37,557 nt of DNA from TMP-86 sp031394735 (GTDB lineage Bacteria > Pseudomonadota > Gammaproteobacteria > Steroidobacterales > Steroidobacteraceae): NCBI GenBank assembly GCA_031394735.1, contig JANMXI010000197.1:1-37557 (forward strand), written 5' to 3'. Below are positions 8,812 through 18,073 of the stretch, piece after piece. The notes below the pieces were generated by a model. The model searched no databases. It saw only the letters and a program-made list of their open reading frames with translations, and was not told the origin of the DNA. The translations under genes and the position numbers were made by a program. Each line of letters starts with the position of its first letter. The first letter of the stretch is position 1.

Positions 8812-9306
8812 TCAAAGCGTCAGGATTCCACGCAGAGCGTAACGCACCGCGGCAGCGCGAACCGCCTCGCGATCGCCGCGGAAGCGTTTGCAAACGGTGC
8901 TGACACGCACGCGCGATCCGGCACGCATCGCCCACGCGATCCACACCGTGCCAACCGGTTTGCCGGGCACGGCGCCACCGGGTCCGGCGATGCCACTCAC
9001 CGCGACGGCAACGTGCGCCGCGGAACGCCGCAACGCGCCGCGTGCCATGGCGACCACCACCGACTCACTGACCGCACCGTGCCGCTTCAGAACCGCGGCG
9101 GCGACGCCCAGGCGCGCTTGCTTGGACGCATTGCCATAGGTCACCCAGCCTTCCGCGAACCATTGTGAGCTGCCGGCGATATCGGTCATCGCCTTGGCGA
9201 CCCAACCGCCCGTACAGGACTCTGCCGTCGCCAGCAAAAGCCCCCGGTCGAGCAACCGGCGACCGACGCGGACGCTTAAGGCCCGCAGGTTCTGATCTGA
9301 TTTCAT
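8812..9306 (-). CDS. pncC: Nicotinamide-nucleotide amidase, CinA C-terminal family (PncC)
   Basis: The protein is a stand-alone CinA C-terminal domain, which in E. coli (PncC/YgaD) deamidates nicotinamide mononucleotide for NAD recycling. The family signature TAESCTGG is present near residue 25, followed by FAEGWVTYGN and AVSGIAGPGG. The start at 9306 (MKSDQNLRAL, 164 residues) matches the usual family length; longer in-frame starts up to 9396 would run into mutS. It lies upstream of recA in the same direction, as in E. coli, and is divergent from mutS with only 28 bases between starts, so the two promoters must overlap. Confidence 0.9.
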   Translation of the reverse strand: MKSDQNLRALSVRVGRRLLDRGLLLATAESCTGGWVAKAMTDIAGSSQWFAEGWVTYGNASKQARLGVAAAVLKRHGAVSESVVVAMARGALRRSAAHVAVAVSGIAGPGGAVPGKPVGTVWIAWAMRAGSRVRVSTVCKRFRGDREAVRAAAVRYALRGILTL

Positions 9307-9334
9307 GGTCCTCATGCTACCCTTCGACGCGCCT

Positions 9335-12076
9335 ATGTCGAGCGCCGCCGATCTCAGCCAACACACCCCCATGATGCAGCAGTACCTGCGCATCAAGGCC
9401 GACTATCCGGACGTGCTGTTGTTCTATCGCATGGGCGATTTCTATGAAATGTTCTATGACGACGCCCGTCGCGCGGCCGCCCTGCTGGATATCGCCCTGA
9501 CGCAGCGCGGCGCCTCCGCCGGCGCTGCCATCCCAATGGCTGGTGTTCCTGCCGTTACCTTGGATTCCTACCTGCAGCGACTGGTGCGCGCCGGCCAATC
9601 CGTGGCCATCTGTGAGCAGCGCGGCGAACCGGGCAAGACCAAGGGTCCGATGCAGCGCGAGGTGGTCCGGGTGGTCACGCCCGGCACCGTCACCGATGAG
9701 GCGCTGCTCGAAGAGCGTCGCGACACCTTGATCGCCAGCGTGTGCGCCGGCGCGGCGCGTGGGACCGAACGTGGCAGCAACCGCCAAGCGTCCACCGAAA
9801 CGCGCAGCTATGGCATCGCCTGGCTGGATCTGGCCGCCGGCCGGTTCAGCGTCATGCAGTTGAATGGCGAGGAGGCGCTGGAGGCGGAACTGGAGCGACT
9901 GCGGCCCGCCGAGATTCTGACGGCCGAGGGCGCCGCGCCGCTCGGCGGCAATTCCACGGGCGTGCGCCAATGGCGCAACCGCCCGGCCTGGCATTTCCAG
10001 GCCGATACCGCGCAGATCGCCTTGAGCGCACAGTTTGCGACGCGCGACCTGGCCGGCTTCGGCTGCGCCGACCTGCCGTTGGCGGTGGCGGCGGCCGGCG
10101 CGCTGCTCGCCTACGTGCGAGAGACCCAGAAATCGGCATTGCCTCACTTGCGCGGGTTGGTCACCGAAACGCGCGATGCCGCCGTCCTCATGGATCCGGC
10201 CACGCGCCGCAATCTGGAACTGGATGTCAGCCTGACCGACCGGCCGGACCTGACGCTAGCGGGCGTGTTCGACAGCACCGCGACCGCCATGGGGGGCCGG
10301 CTGTTGCGGCGTTGGCTGCATCGACCGATCCGGGATCAGCGTCAATTGCGCGAGCGCTATGCGGCCGTAACCGAATTCATCGCCGGCGAGCGTCATGCGC
10401 AAGTGGCGCAGCAGCTTCGCGCCGTCGGGGACCTGGAGCGCATCCTGTCGCGTATCGGCCTGCGTACCGCACGACCCCGCGATCTGGTGCAATTGCGCCA
10501 GACGCTCACCTCATTGCCGACCCTGCGCGCCTGCGTCGGAAAGCCGCAGTGCGCATTGCTCGCGCAACTGTCGGGCGAACTGGACGATCACGCCGCGGAA
10601 GCAACGCTGCTGCAACGAGCGATCGCCGAGGCTCCGCCCCATTTTCTACGCGACGGCGGCGTGATCGCAGCGGGCTTCGATGCGCAACTGGACGAAATGC
10701 GTCTGTTGGGGACGAACACCGAGCAGTTCCTGCTGGAACTGGAACGCAAGGAGCGCGAACGCACCGGCCTGTCGAGCCTGAAATTGGGCTTCAATCGCGT
10801 GCAGGGTTTTTTCATCGAATTGAATCGCTCGCAAGCGGAGCGCGCGCCATCCGACTACATCCGGCGGCAAACGGTCAAATCCGCGGAAAGGTTTATCACG
10901 CCGGAGCTCAAGGCTTTCGAAGACAAGGTGCTCGGTGCGCGCGACCGGGCCTTGGCTCGCGAAAAGGAACTCTACGAGAACCTGCTCGGCACGCTGATCG
11001 AAACCCTGGCGCAGATGTTGCGCAGCGCCGCCGCCATTGCGCAATTGGACGTCCTCGCATCGTTTGCGGAGCGCGCCACCGCGCTGGATTGCGTCCAGCC
11101 GGAACTCGTCGACGAGCCGCAGCTGCATATCGACGGCGGTCGCCACCCGGTGGTGGAACGCGCCAGCCGCGAGCCGTTCATTCCCAACGATCTGCGGCTC
11201 GATGCCGAGCGGCGCATGCTCGTGATCACCGGCCCCAATATGGGCGGCAAGAGCACCTATATGCGCCAGGCGGCGCTGTTGACCATCCTCGCGCACATCG
11301 GCGCCTTCGTGCCTGCGCGGCGCGCGGTGTTCGGGCCGGTCGACCGGATCTTCACCCGCATCGGCGCATCGGATGATCTGGCGGGCGGACGATCCACCTT
11401 CATGCTGGAAATGACGGAGACCGCGAACATCCTCAACAATGCCACCGACCGCAGCCTGGTGCTCATGGATGAAGTCGGTCGCGGCACCAGCACCTTTGAT
11501 GGCTTGTCACTCGCCTGGGCGTGCGCCGCCTTCATCGCCACACGCATCAAGGCGTTCACGTTGTTCGCGACCCATTATTTCGAGCTCACGAGTCTCGCAG
11601 GTGAGGCGCCGGGCGTGGCCAATGTGCATGTCGAAGCGGTGGAGCACGGTGAGAAACTGGTGTTCCTGCACAGCGTCAAAGAGGGACCGGCGAACCAGAG
11701 TTATGGTCTGCAGGTGGCGCAACTCGCCGGCATTCCACCCTCGGTGATCAAGCAGGCGCGGCGTTATCTCACGGAACTGGAGCGCGAGCGCGATGCTTTA
11801 CGCGCGCACTCCTCACCGCAGGCGGAACTGCCGCTGTTCTCGCCGCCCGCGATCACGCATGTTGCTGCCCGCGATCCCGCCGGCACGCAGAGCGGTTCCT
11901 CCACCCCGCGAAACGCGGCCGCCCTGGAAGCACTGCGCGCGACGGACCCGAATCTCTTGAGCCCGCGCGAAGCATTGGATCTCCTATATCGCCTGAAGGA
12001 GTTGGATGCGGGTGAAACCGCGGCTGCAAGCTCGGGTGAAACCTCGGCTGAAGGCTCCGCTCAGGATGCGGAGTGA
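9335..12076 (+). CDS. mutS: DNA mismatch repair protein MutS
   Basis: MutS recognises mismatches and starts methyl-directed repair with MutL. From the chosen ATG the protein has 913 residues and begins close to the E. coli sequence (HTPMMQQYL). The mismatch-contacting Phe36-Tyr-Glu38 motif is present in GDFYEMF. The ATPase has Walker A GPNMGGKS at 633-640 and the DEVGRGTSTFDG Walker B/signature segment. The C-terminal tetramerisation segment ends LSPREALDLLYRLKEL and is followed by a short Gly-Glu-Ala-Ser tail. A start 10 codons earlier is open but less likely given homology. The 3' end overlaps the convergent hydrolase gene by 16 bases. Confidence 0.97.
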   Translation: MSSAADLSQHTPMMQQYLRIKADYPDVLLFYRMGDFYEMFYDDARRAAALLDIALTQRGASAGAAIPMAGVPAVTLDSYLQRLVRAGQSVAICEQRGEPGKTKGPMQREVVRVVTPGTVTDEALLEERRDTLIASVCAGAARGTERGSNRQASTETRSYGIAWLDLAAGRFSVMQLNGEEALEAELERLRPAEILTAEGAAPLGGNSTGVRQWRNRPAWHFQADTAQIALSAQFATRDLAGFGCADLPLAVAAAGALLAYVRETQKSALPHLRGLVTETRDAAVLMDPATRRNLELDVSLTDRPDLTLAGVFDSTATAMGGRLLRRWLHRPIRDQRQLRERYAAVTEFIAGERHAQVAQQLRAVGDLERILSRIGLRTARPRDLVQLRQTLTSLPTLRACVGKPQCALLAQLSGELDDHAAEATLLQRAIAEAPPHFLRDGGVIAAGFDAQLDEMRLLGTNTEQFLLELERKERERTGLSSLKLGFNRVQGFFIELNRSQAERAPSDYIRRQTVKSAERFITPELKAFEDKVLGARDRALAREKELYENLLGTLIETLAQMLRSAAAIAQLDVLASFAERATALDCVQPELVDEPQLHIDGGRHPVVERASREPFIPNDLRLDAERRMLVITGPNMGGKSTYMRQAALLTILAHIGAFVPARRAVFGPVDRIFTRIGASDDLAGGRSTFMLEMTETANILNNATDRSLVLMDEVGRGTSTFDGLSLAWACAAFIATRIKAFTLFATHYFELTSLAGEAPGVANVHVEAVEHGEKLVFLHSVKEGPANQSYGLQVAQLAGIPPSVIKQARRYLTELERERDALRAHSSPQAELPLFSPPAITHVAARDPAGTQSGSSTPRNAAALEALRATDPNLLSPREALDLLYRLKELDAGETAAASSGETSAEGSAQDAE

Positions 12077-12708
12077 AGGAAGCGGCCGTTGCGCAAGAAT
12101 TCAGCGGTCTGCTGCCCCACCAAGCCTGAGAACACCATGCCGGTGTGACTCACGGGGAGCACGATATGATCCGTCGTGCCGTGCATCCGCGTTTCCGACA
12201 CCAGTACCGTCCCGTCGTTGGCGGTGGTGAGTGAGGCCACCAGGCGTGCCATTCCCATGGACAGATCGCCGGCGATCACACCAATCTCGCGCGCGCCGGT
12301 CCATTGCCGTTCGTCCGACTTGACCGCTTCCTGTTCGATGCCGCGGCCCAAAAGCGCTTTGAGAAATGGAATGTGCGACAGGCTGCGCGCCGTTTCACAT
12401 CCCTGCAGCGGTGAGCCCAACAGCACGACGCGGCCCGGCGCCGACAACTCGACCGATTCCAGCGCGCGAAGGATGACCAGTCCACCGAGACTATGGCCGA
12501 CGAGATCGATGCGCTCCGCATCGATCGTGCGCAGGAACTCGCACAATTCAAGCGCGTTTTGCGCCACGTCGTTGACGACGCTGCGATAGGAAAACACCAC
12601 CACTTCCGCATCCAGCAGTTGTTTCAGCTCGCGTCGCAGGAACAAGGATTCATGCCCGGTCATCCACAGGCCGTGCACGAATACGACCGTACGGAGTGTG
12701 CGCGTCAA
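12061..12708 (-). CDS. Alpha/beta hydrolase, lipase-like
   Basis: A 215-residue single-domain alpha/beta hydrolase. It opens with an oxyanion-hole-type motif VFVHGLWMTG, has the nucleophile elbow GHSLGG, and a histidine near the end (VSHTGMVFS) placed to be the catalytic base. An acidic residue in the strand before it (THDHIV region: HGTTDHIV) is the likely third member. There is no signal peptide, so it is probably cytoplasmic. The substrate cannot be told from sequence; triacylglycerol-lipase-like or PGAP1-like esterases resemble this pattern. It starts 10 bases after the aspS stop, suggesting co-transcription, and converges on mutS with a 16-base overlap. Confidence 0.82.
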   Translation of the reverse strand: MTRTLRTVVFVHGLWMTGHESLFLRRELKQLLDAEVVVFSYRSVVNDVAQNALELCEFLRTIDAERIDLVGHSLGGLVILRALESVELSAPGRVVLLGSPLQGCETARSLSHIPFLKALLGRGIEQEAVKSDERQWTGAREIGVIAGDLSMGMARLVASLTTANDGTVLVSETRMHGTTDHIVLPVSHTGMVFSGLVGQQTAEFLRNGRFLHSAS

Positions 12709-12718
12709 CGCAGACTCG

Positions 12719-14494
12719 TCAGTCGATCTTGAGCGGCGCGACCACTCGGATATGCAATTCCTTCAACTGGGCGTCGCTGACTTCGGTCGGCGCGTCAGTG
12801 AGCGGGCAGGCAGCGGTCTGCGTTTTCGGGAACGCGATGACATCGCGGATGCTGTCCGCGCCGGCCATCAGCATGGCCATACGATCCAGACCGAAGGCGA
12901 TGCCACCGTGCGGTGGCGCGCCCAGCTTCAGCGCATCGAGCAGAAAGCCGAACTTGAGTTTGGCTTCATCCGCCGAGATACCCAGCAGATCGAACACTTT
13001 GGATTGCAGTTCCTGCGAGTGGATTCTCACCGAGCCGCCACCCAGTTCACTGCCGTTGAGCACCAGATCGTAGGCCTTCGCCACCGCCGTGCCCGGCTCG
13101 GACGCCAGCGCGGCCGGGTCCAAATTCTTCGGGCTGGTGAACGGATGATGCATGGCCGACCAGCGCCGGTGATCCGCATCCCACTCGAACATGGGAAAGT
13201 CGACGACCCACAAAGGCTTCCAACCCGGCGCGACCAGCTTCAAATCCTGACCCACTTTGACACGCAAGGCGCCGAGCGCGTCGCTGACGACCTTTGCCGT
13301 ATCCGCGCCGAAGAAAATCAAGTCGCCGTCTATGGCACCGGTGCGTTGCAGAATGCCGGCGATGGCCTCATCGCTGAGGAATTTCAGGATCGGCGATTGC
13401 AGACCGTCACGCCCCTTGGCGGTTTCGTTGACCTTTACGTATGCCAGGCCCTTGGCGCCGTAGCGCGCAACGAATGCGGTGTAGTCGTCGATCTCCTTGC
13501 GCGATAATTTGCTCCCCGAGGGCACCTGCAGCGCCGTAACGCGACCATTCGGATCGGCCGCGGGACCTGCGAAAACTTTGAAATCGCAGCCTTTGACAAG
13601 ATCCGCGACATCCACCAATTCCAGTGGCACGCGCAAGTCGGGCTTGTCGGAGCCGAAGCGCCGCATTGCCTCGGCGTATGTCATGCGCGGGAGCGGCTGC
13701 GGTATTTCCACGCCCAACACCTGCTTGAACAAGTGCACGAACAGGCCTTCCATCAATGTCTGAATGTCGTCCTGATCCAGGAAGGAGGTCTCGATGTCGA
13801 GCTGCGTGAATTCGGGCTGCCGGTCAGCGCGCAAATCCTCATCGCGAAAACAGCGCACGATCTGATAGTAGCGATCGAAGCCGGCGATCATCAGCAACTG
13901 CTTGAAGATCTGCGGCGATTGCGGCAGCGCGAAGAACTTGCGCGGATGCGTGCGGCTGGGCACCAGATAATCGCGCGCGCCTTCCGGAGTCGCCTTGGTG
14001 AGCATCGGCGTTTCGATGTCGATGAAGCCGTTGTCATCCAGATAGTTGCGCATGGCGCGGGTGATGCGATGGCGCAGCAACAGACGGTCGCGCATTTCCT
14101 CGCGGCGCAGATCCAGGTAGCGATACTTGAGCCGCACCTCTTCACTGACATGCTCGTCCAACTGAAACGGCAACGGCTCGGAGCGATTCAGTATGGTCAG
14201 GGTCTGGCACAACAGCTCGACCTCGCCCGACTTCAAATTGGCGTTCGCCGTGCCCGACGGACGAGCGCGCACTTTGCCCGTGACCTGCACGACGAATTCA
14301 TTGCGGATGCGCTCAGCCTGTGCGAATTGCGCGGCATTGTCGGGATCGAAAACGACCTGTAAGAGGCCTTCTCGGTCGCGCACGTCTACGAATATCACGC
14401 CGCCGTGATCGCGGCGCCTGTGGGCCCAGCCCGCGACGGTGATTTCTTTATCGATCAGCGAGCGGCTTACTTGGCCGCAATAGTGAGTGCGCAT
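12719..14494 (-). CDS. aspS: Aspartate--tRNA ligase
   Basis: AspRS charges tRNA-Asp, and in some bacteria lacking AsnRS also tRNA-Asn. From the ATG at 14494 the protein (591 residues, starting MRTHYCGQVSR) has the expected bacterial size. The N-terminal OB-fold anticodon-binding domain has GWAHRRRDHGGVIFVDVRDREG. The catalytic core has the flipping loop LPQSPQ, motif 2 FRDEDLRADRQPEF, the bacterial-type GAD insertion, and motif 3 GIAFGLDRMAML. The frame stays open to 14785, but the added 97 residues would cover an inverted repeat and are not family-like. The gene follows fmdB, a conserved pairing. No clear ribosome binding site was seen. Confidence 0.96.
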   Translation of the reverse strand: MRTHYCGQVSRSLIDKEITVAGWAHRRRDHGGVIFVDVRDREGLLQVVFDPDNAAQFAQAERIRNEFVVQVTGKVRARPSGTANANLKSGEVELLCQTLTILNRSEPLPFQLDEHVSEEVRLKYRYLDLRREEMRDRLLLRHRITRAMRNYLDDNGFIDIETPMLTKATPEGARDYLVPSRTHPRKFFALPQSPQIFKQLLMIAGFDRYYQIVRCFRDEDLRADRQPEFTQLDIETSFLDQDDIQTLMEGLFVHLFKQVLGVEIPQPLPRMTYAEAMRRFGSDKPDLRVPLELVDVADLVKGCDFKVFAGPAADPNGRVTALQVPSGSKLSRKEIDDYTAFVARYGAKGLAYVKVNETAKGRDGLQSPILKFLSDEAIAGILQRTGAIDGDLIFFGADTAKVVSDALGALRVKVGQDLKLVAPGWKPLWVVDFPMFEWDADHRRWSAMHHPFTSPKNLDPAALASEPGTAVAKAYDLVLNGSELGGGSVRIHSQELQSKVFDLLGISADEAKLKFGFLLDALKLGAPPHGGIAFGLDRMAMLMAGADSIRDVIAFPKTQTAACPLTDAPTEVSDAQLKELHIRVVAPLKID

Positions 14495-14605
14495 ACGTTC
14501 GATTTCGAGGTGGAAAATACAGCCGGTCACTTTACGGGCACATTCTGTTAGCGGCAAGCGCGGTAAGGCCGGGAGCGCGGGGCGGAGGCTTCTTGCGCCG
14601 CAGAT

Positions 14606-14810
14606 CGCTCGCGCCGGCCCGGGAGCTGTTGTAGTTTTCAAGCGAAGCCGGGGGCCGGCGTTCCCGAGAACGGGCGAACTGGGCGCGTGGAGTGCTACAC
14701 CTGAGTTACGTGCTGAGATCCGTGGGACCTTAGCGCCCGCCCGGTCTCGGGTAACCACGGCCCACAGCAGGTCTTTGAATTCCACAACAACTCACGGGCC
14801 GTGGCGAGCG
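14606..14810. repeat. ~205-bp imperfect inverted repeat
   Basis: The 381-base gap between aspS and fmdB holds an imperfect palindrome. The outer arms 14606-14632 and 14784-14810 match at 23 of 27 positions when one is reverse-complemented. Similarity continues inward: the strand near 14650-14676 resembles the reverse complement of about 14738-14765, sharing GGGCCG, CCCGAGA and CGGGCG. The centre (about 14680-14735) is unpaired. It could be two inverted copies of an extragenic repeat, a small mobile repeat, or a structured leader or ncRNA on the aspS transcript. An open frame across it (14487-14879, plus) looks like a by-product of GC-rich repeat sequence. Confidence 0.6.
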
Positions 14811-14875
14811 CCTCGCGGGAAAACCCACTCCCCCACCGCGCCAGCGGCCCGGGACGCCAGAGAGTTTCGTAACCC

Positions 14876-15340
14876 CTAGCGTCGTGCTTTGGACTTTGCC
14901 GCAGGCTTCTTTCGCGAGGCTGGGGCCTTTCGAGCTGACGTTTTAGCTGCGCTCTTGCGTGCAGAAGATGCCGGCGCTTTTACGGAGGAATCGGCGGCAG
15001 CGGCCGGCTTATCGGCCGCGGGCTTCGACTCCTTGACGGGAGTTGCCGCGTCCGCTGCTGAGGGCTCCACCTTCGTGTCGGTCTTGGCACTGTCTTTCTT
15101 GTCATCCTTGGGGGCGTCGGGCTCGGCCTTGTCGGCGAGATTGCGCTTGTTGTCCTGGTCCGACTTGAAGTCGGTCTCATACCAACCGGAGCCCTTCAAG
15201 CGGAACACCGGCGCCGACATCAAGCGCTTCAGGCTGGATTTGCCGCATTCCGGGCATTTCTTCAGCCGAGGGTCCGACACCTTCTGCATCACTTCCAGAT
15301 CATGGCCACAATTATCACACTGGTACTCGTAAAACGGCAT
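14876..15340 (-). CDS. FmdB-type zinc-ribbon protein with Lys/Ala-rich tail
   Basis: The N-terminus is a classic FmdB/CxxC-CxxC zinc ribbon: MPFYEYQCDNCGH with Cys8 and Cys11, then CPEC with Cys29 and Cys32. The core ends near residue 55 at FRLKGSGWYETDF, typical of the family. Beyond it lies a ~95-residue low-complexity tail that is first acidic/lysine-mixed (DKKDSAKTDTK) and then strongly basic and Ala/Lys/Ser/Pro-rich (SARKSAAKTSARKAPAS). The family's role is unclear; it was proposed as a regulator from an amidase operon. It lies directly upstream of aspS, a widespread arrangement. The basic tail resembles histone H1 tails and the SucD tail in this window. Confidence 0.88.
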   Translation of the reverse strand: MPFYEYQCDNCGHDLEVMQKVSDPRLKKCPECGKSSLKRLMSAPVFRLKGSGWYETDFKSDQDNKRNLADKAEPDAPKDDKKDSAKTDTKVEPSAADAATPVKESKPAADKPAAAADSSVKAPASSARKSAAKTSARKAPASRKKPAAKSKARR

Positions 15341-15388
15341 TCTCGACCTCTAAGCTGAACCATCGCCCCGACGTACGCAAAAGTATAG

Positions 15389-15405
15389 CGAAGCGCAAGG
15401 CTTCG
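15389..15405 (-). terminator. Weak hairpin after clpB
   Basis: CGAAGC at 15389-15394 pairs with GCTTCG at 15400-15405 around a 5-base loop, about 30 bases past the clpB stop on the minus strand. A short U-rich stretch follows after a few bases. The stem is only 6 bp, so termination would be partial at best. The same stretch contains TATACT (15382-15387, minus strand), which could instead be a -10 element for fmdB. Confidence 0.3.
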
Positions 15406-15435
15406 AGCTTCAGAAGCGCGGTTTTCAATCCCCTG

Positions 15436-18033
15436 TTAGTGCAGGCGTTCTTTCTCGAACGACAGCTCACCCTTCTTGAGCTTGGCGACGATTCGATCTC
15501 CGGCCACGAAGTCCCCGCGCAGCAGTCGCTGCGCCAGCGGATTTTCGATCTGCGACTGAATCGCCCGTTTCAGCGGCCGGGCACCGTAAACCGTGTCGAA
15601 ACCCGCCTCGCCGATCTTGTCGCGCGCATCCTCGTCGAGTCGTAATTGAATGTCGCGCTCGGCGAGCCGGCTGCGCAGACGACCCAACTGGATGTCGACA
15701 ATGGAGCGGATCTGCTCGCGGCCCAGCGAATGGAACACGACGATGTCATCGATGCGGTTGATGAACTCGGGACGAAAATGCTGCGTCACCACCGCCATCA
15801 CGGCGGCCTTCATCTTGGCGTAGTTCTCCTCGCCCTGACCCCCGCCGGCCATTTCCTGAATGGCCTGGCTGCCCAGATTCGAGGTCATGATCACCACAGC
15901 ATTGCGAAAGTCGACGGTGCGACCCTGGCCATCGGTCAAACGGCCGTCATCCAGCACCTGCAACAACACGTTGAACACGTCCGGGTGCGCCTTCTCGATT
16001 TCATCGAGCAGGATCACCGCGTAAGGCCGGCGGCGAACCGCTTCGGTCAAATAGCCGCCTTCCTCGTACCCGACGTAGCCCGGTGGCGCACCGATCAGTC
16101 GCGCGACGGAATGCTTTTCCATGAATTCCGACATGTCGATGCGCACCATGGCATCTTCTGTGTCGAACATGAATTCAGCGAGCGCCTTACATAACTCGGT
16201 CTTGCCGACGCCGGTGGGTCCGAGGAACAGAAACGAACCGCTGGGGCGATTCGGGTCCGACAAGCCGGCGCGCGTGCGGCGGATCGCATCCGCAACAGCC
16301 GTCACGGCTTCCTTCTGTCCGACCACGCGCTTGCCCAGCGCTTCTTCCATGCGCAGAAGTTTGTCGCGCTCGCCTTCGAGCATGCGCGACACGGGAATGC
16401 CGGTCCACTTGGAAACGACCTCGGCGATTTCTTCCTCGGTCACGTTATTGCGCAACAGTTGCGTGGGCTTTTGTTCCACTTCCATGGCCTTGGCCAGGCG
16501 CGCTTCCAGCTCGGGGATGCGGCCATACTGCAGTTCCGACATGCGGCCCAGATCCTGCGCACGGCGGGCGACATCCACTTCCTGGCGCGCGCGCTCGAGT
16601 TCTTCCTTGATGTGCGCCGCGCCCTGCACGGCAGCCTTTTCCGACTTCCAGACGTCTTCCAGATCCGCGTATTCACGCTCGAGTGACTTGAGCGTTTCCT
16701 CGAGCGTCGCCAGGCGCTTGCGCGAGGCGTCGTCGGCTTCTTTCTTCAACGCTTCGCGTTCGATCTTGAGCTGAATCACGCGCCGGTCGAGCCGGTCGAG
16801 CGCCTCCGGCTTGGAATCGATTTCCATGCGGATCCGCGAACCCGCCTCGTCGATCAGATCGATGGCCTTGTCAGGCAGCTGCCGGTCGGAGATATAGCGA
16901 TGCGAGAGTGTCGCCGCCGCGACGATGGCGGGATCGGTGATTTCCACGCCATGATGGACTTCGTAACGTTCTTTCAGCCCGCGCAAGATGGCGATGGTGT
17001 CCTCGACGCTGGGTTCGTTGACCATGACCTTCTGAAAGCGTCGTTCCAGTGCCGCGTCTTTTTCGATGTACTTGCGATACTCGTCGAGCGTGGTCGCACC
17101 CACGCAATGCAACTCACCGCGCGCCAACGCCGGCTTCAACATGTTGCCGGCGTCCATCGCGCCCTCGGCCTTGCCGGCGCCGACCATCGTGTGCAGCTCG
17201 TCGATGAACAAAATGACCTGGCCTTCCTGCTTGGACAGGTCGTTCAGGACGGCCTTGAGGCGCTCTTCGAATTCGCCGCGAAATTTAGCGCCGGCGATCA
17301 ACGAACCCATGTCCAGCGCCAGGATCCGCTTGTTTTTCAGGCCTTCGGGAACCTCGCCGTTGACGATGCGTTGCGCGAGACCCTCGACGATTGCGGTCTT
17401 GCCGACGCCGGGTTCGCCGATCAGCACCGGATTGTTCTTGGTGCGCCGCTGCAGCACCTGGATGGTGCGACGGATTTCGTCATCGCGACCGATCACCGGA
17501 TCCAGCTTGCCCTGGCTCGCGCGCTCGGTGAGATCGATGCTGTATTTTTCCAGCGCCTGACGATTCTCTTCGGCGCCGGCCTCCTCGACCTTGGCACCGC
17601 CGCGCATTTCCTCGATGGCTTTTTCCAGCGCCGCTTTGGTCAGGCCGGCGTCCTTGAGCGCGCGACCGAGTTCGCCGCGATCCTCCAGCGCCGCCAGCAG
17701 AAACAGTTCGCTCGACAGGAATTGATCGCCGCGCTTTTGCGCCAGCTTGTCGGTGACGTTGAACAACTTGGCGAGTTCGTTGCCGAGCGAGACATCGCCG
17801 CCGCTGCCTTCGACCTTGGGCACACGATCCAGTGCCGCCGACATATCCGAGCGCAGTTTCGGGATGCGGGCGCCGGCCTTGTCCAGAAGCGCGCGGGCAC
17901 TGCCGCCCTGCTGGTTCAGGAGGGCGCTCATCAGGTGCAAAGGCTCGATGAACTGGTGGTCGCGACCCACGGCCAGCGACTGCGCATCTGCCAGCGCCGA
18001 TTGAAACTTTGTCGTCAGCTTATCCATCCGCAT
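15436..18033 (-). CDS. clpB: Chaperone ClpB (Hsp100 disaggregase)
   Basis: ClpB is a hexameric AAA+ disaggregase that works with DnaK to rescue aggregated proteins. The 865-residue protein has the full layout: an N-terminal Clp repeat domain (LTTKFQSALADAQSLA), NBD1 with Walker A GEPGVGKT at residues 206-213, the coiled-coil middle domain (about 410-530), and NBD2 with GPTGVGKT. The C-terminal domain follows. The ClpP-docking loop of ClpA/ClpX is absent, as expected for ClpB. The start could be at 18033 or at the ATG two codons later (MDKLTTK). A good sigma-32 promoter lies about 40-70 bases upstream. Confidence 0.97.
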   Translation of the reverse strand: MRMDKLTTKFQSALADAQSLAVGRDHQFIEPLHLMSALLNQQGGSARALLDKAGARIPKLRSDMSAALDRVPKVEGSGGDVSLGNELAKLFNVTDKLAQKRGDQFLSSELFLLAALEDRGELGRALKDAGLTKAALEKAIEEMRGGAKVEEAGAEENRQALEKYSIDLTERASQGKLDPVIGRDDEIRRTIQVLQRRTKNNPVLIGEPGVGKTAIVEGLAQRIVNGEVPEGLKNKRILALDMGSLIAGAKFRGEFEERLKAVLNDLSKQEGQVILFIDELHTMVGAGKAEGAMDAGNMLKPALARGELHCVGATTLDEYRKYIEKDAALERRFQKVMVNEPSVEDTIAILRGLKERYEVHHGVEITDPAIVAAATLSHRYISDRQLPDKAIDLIDEAGSRIRMEIDSKPEALDRLDRRVIQLKIEREALKKEADDASRKRLATLEETLKSLEREYADLEDVWKSEKAAVQGAAHIKEELERARQEVDVARRAQDLGRMSELQYGRIPELEARLAKAMEVEQKPTQLLRNNVTEEEIAEVVSKWTGIPVSRMLEGERDKLLRMEEALGKRVVGQKEAVTAVADAIRRTRAGLSDPNRPSGSFLFLGPTGVGKTELCKALAEFMFDTEDAMVRIDMSEFMEKHSVARLIGAPPGYVGYEEGGYLTEAVRRRPYAVILLDEIEKAHPDVFNVLLQVLDDGRLTDGQGRTVDFRNAVVIMTSNLGSQAIQEMAGGGQGEENYAKMKAAVMAVVTQHFRPEFINRIDDIVVFHSLGREQIRSIVDIQLGRLRSRLAERDIQLRLDEDARDKIGEAGFDTVYGARPLKRAIQSQIENPLAQRLLRGDFVAGDRIVAKLKKGELSFEKERLH

Positions 18034-18073
18034 GCGTCACCTGTCGTTCAATGGAACGTCGATCTGCCGACGG

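Noticed and set aside
14487..14879. Plus-strand ORF of 130 codons upstream of aspS
   Set aside because: It covers the inverted repeat, overlaps the 5' end of aspS on the other strand, and has low-complexity Arg/Ala/Pro composition with no family resemblance.
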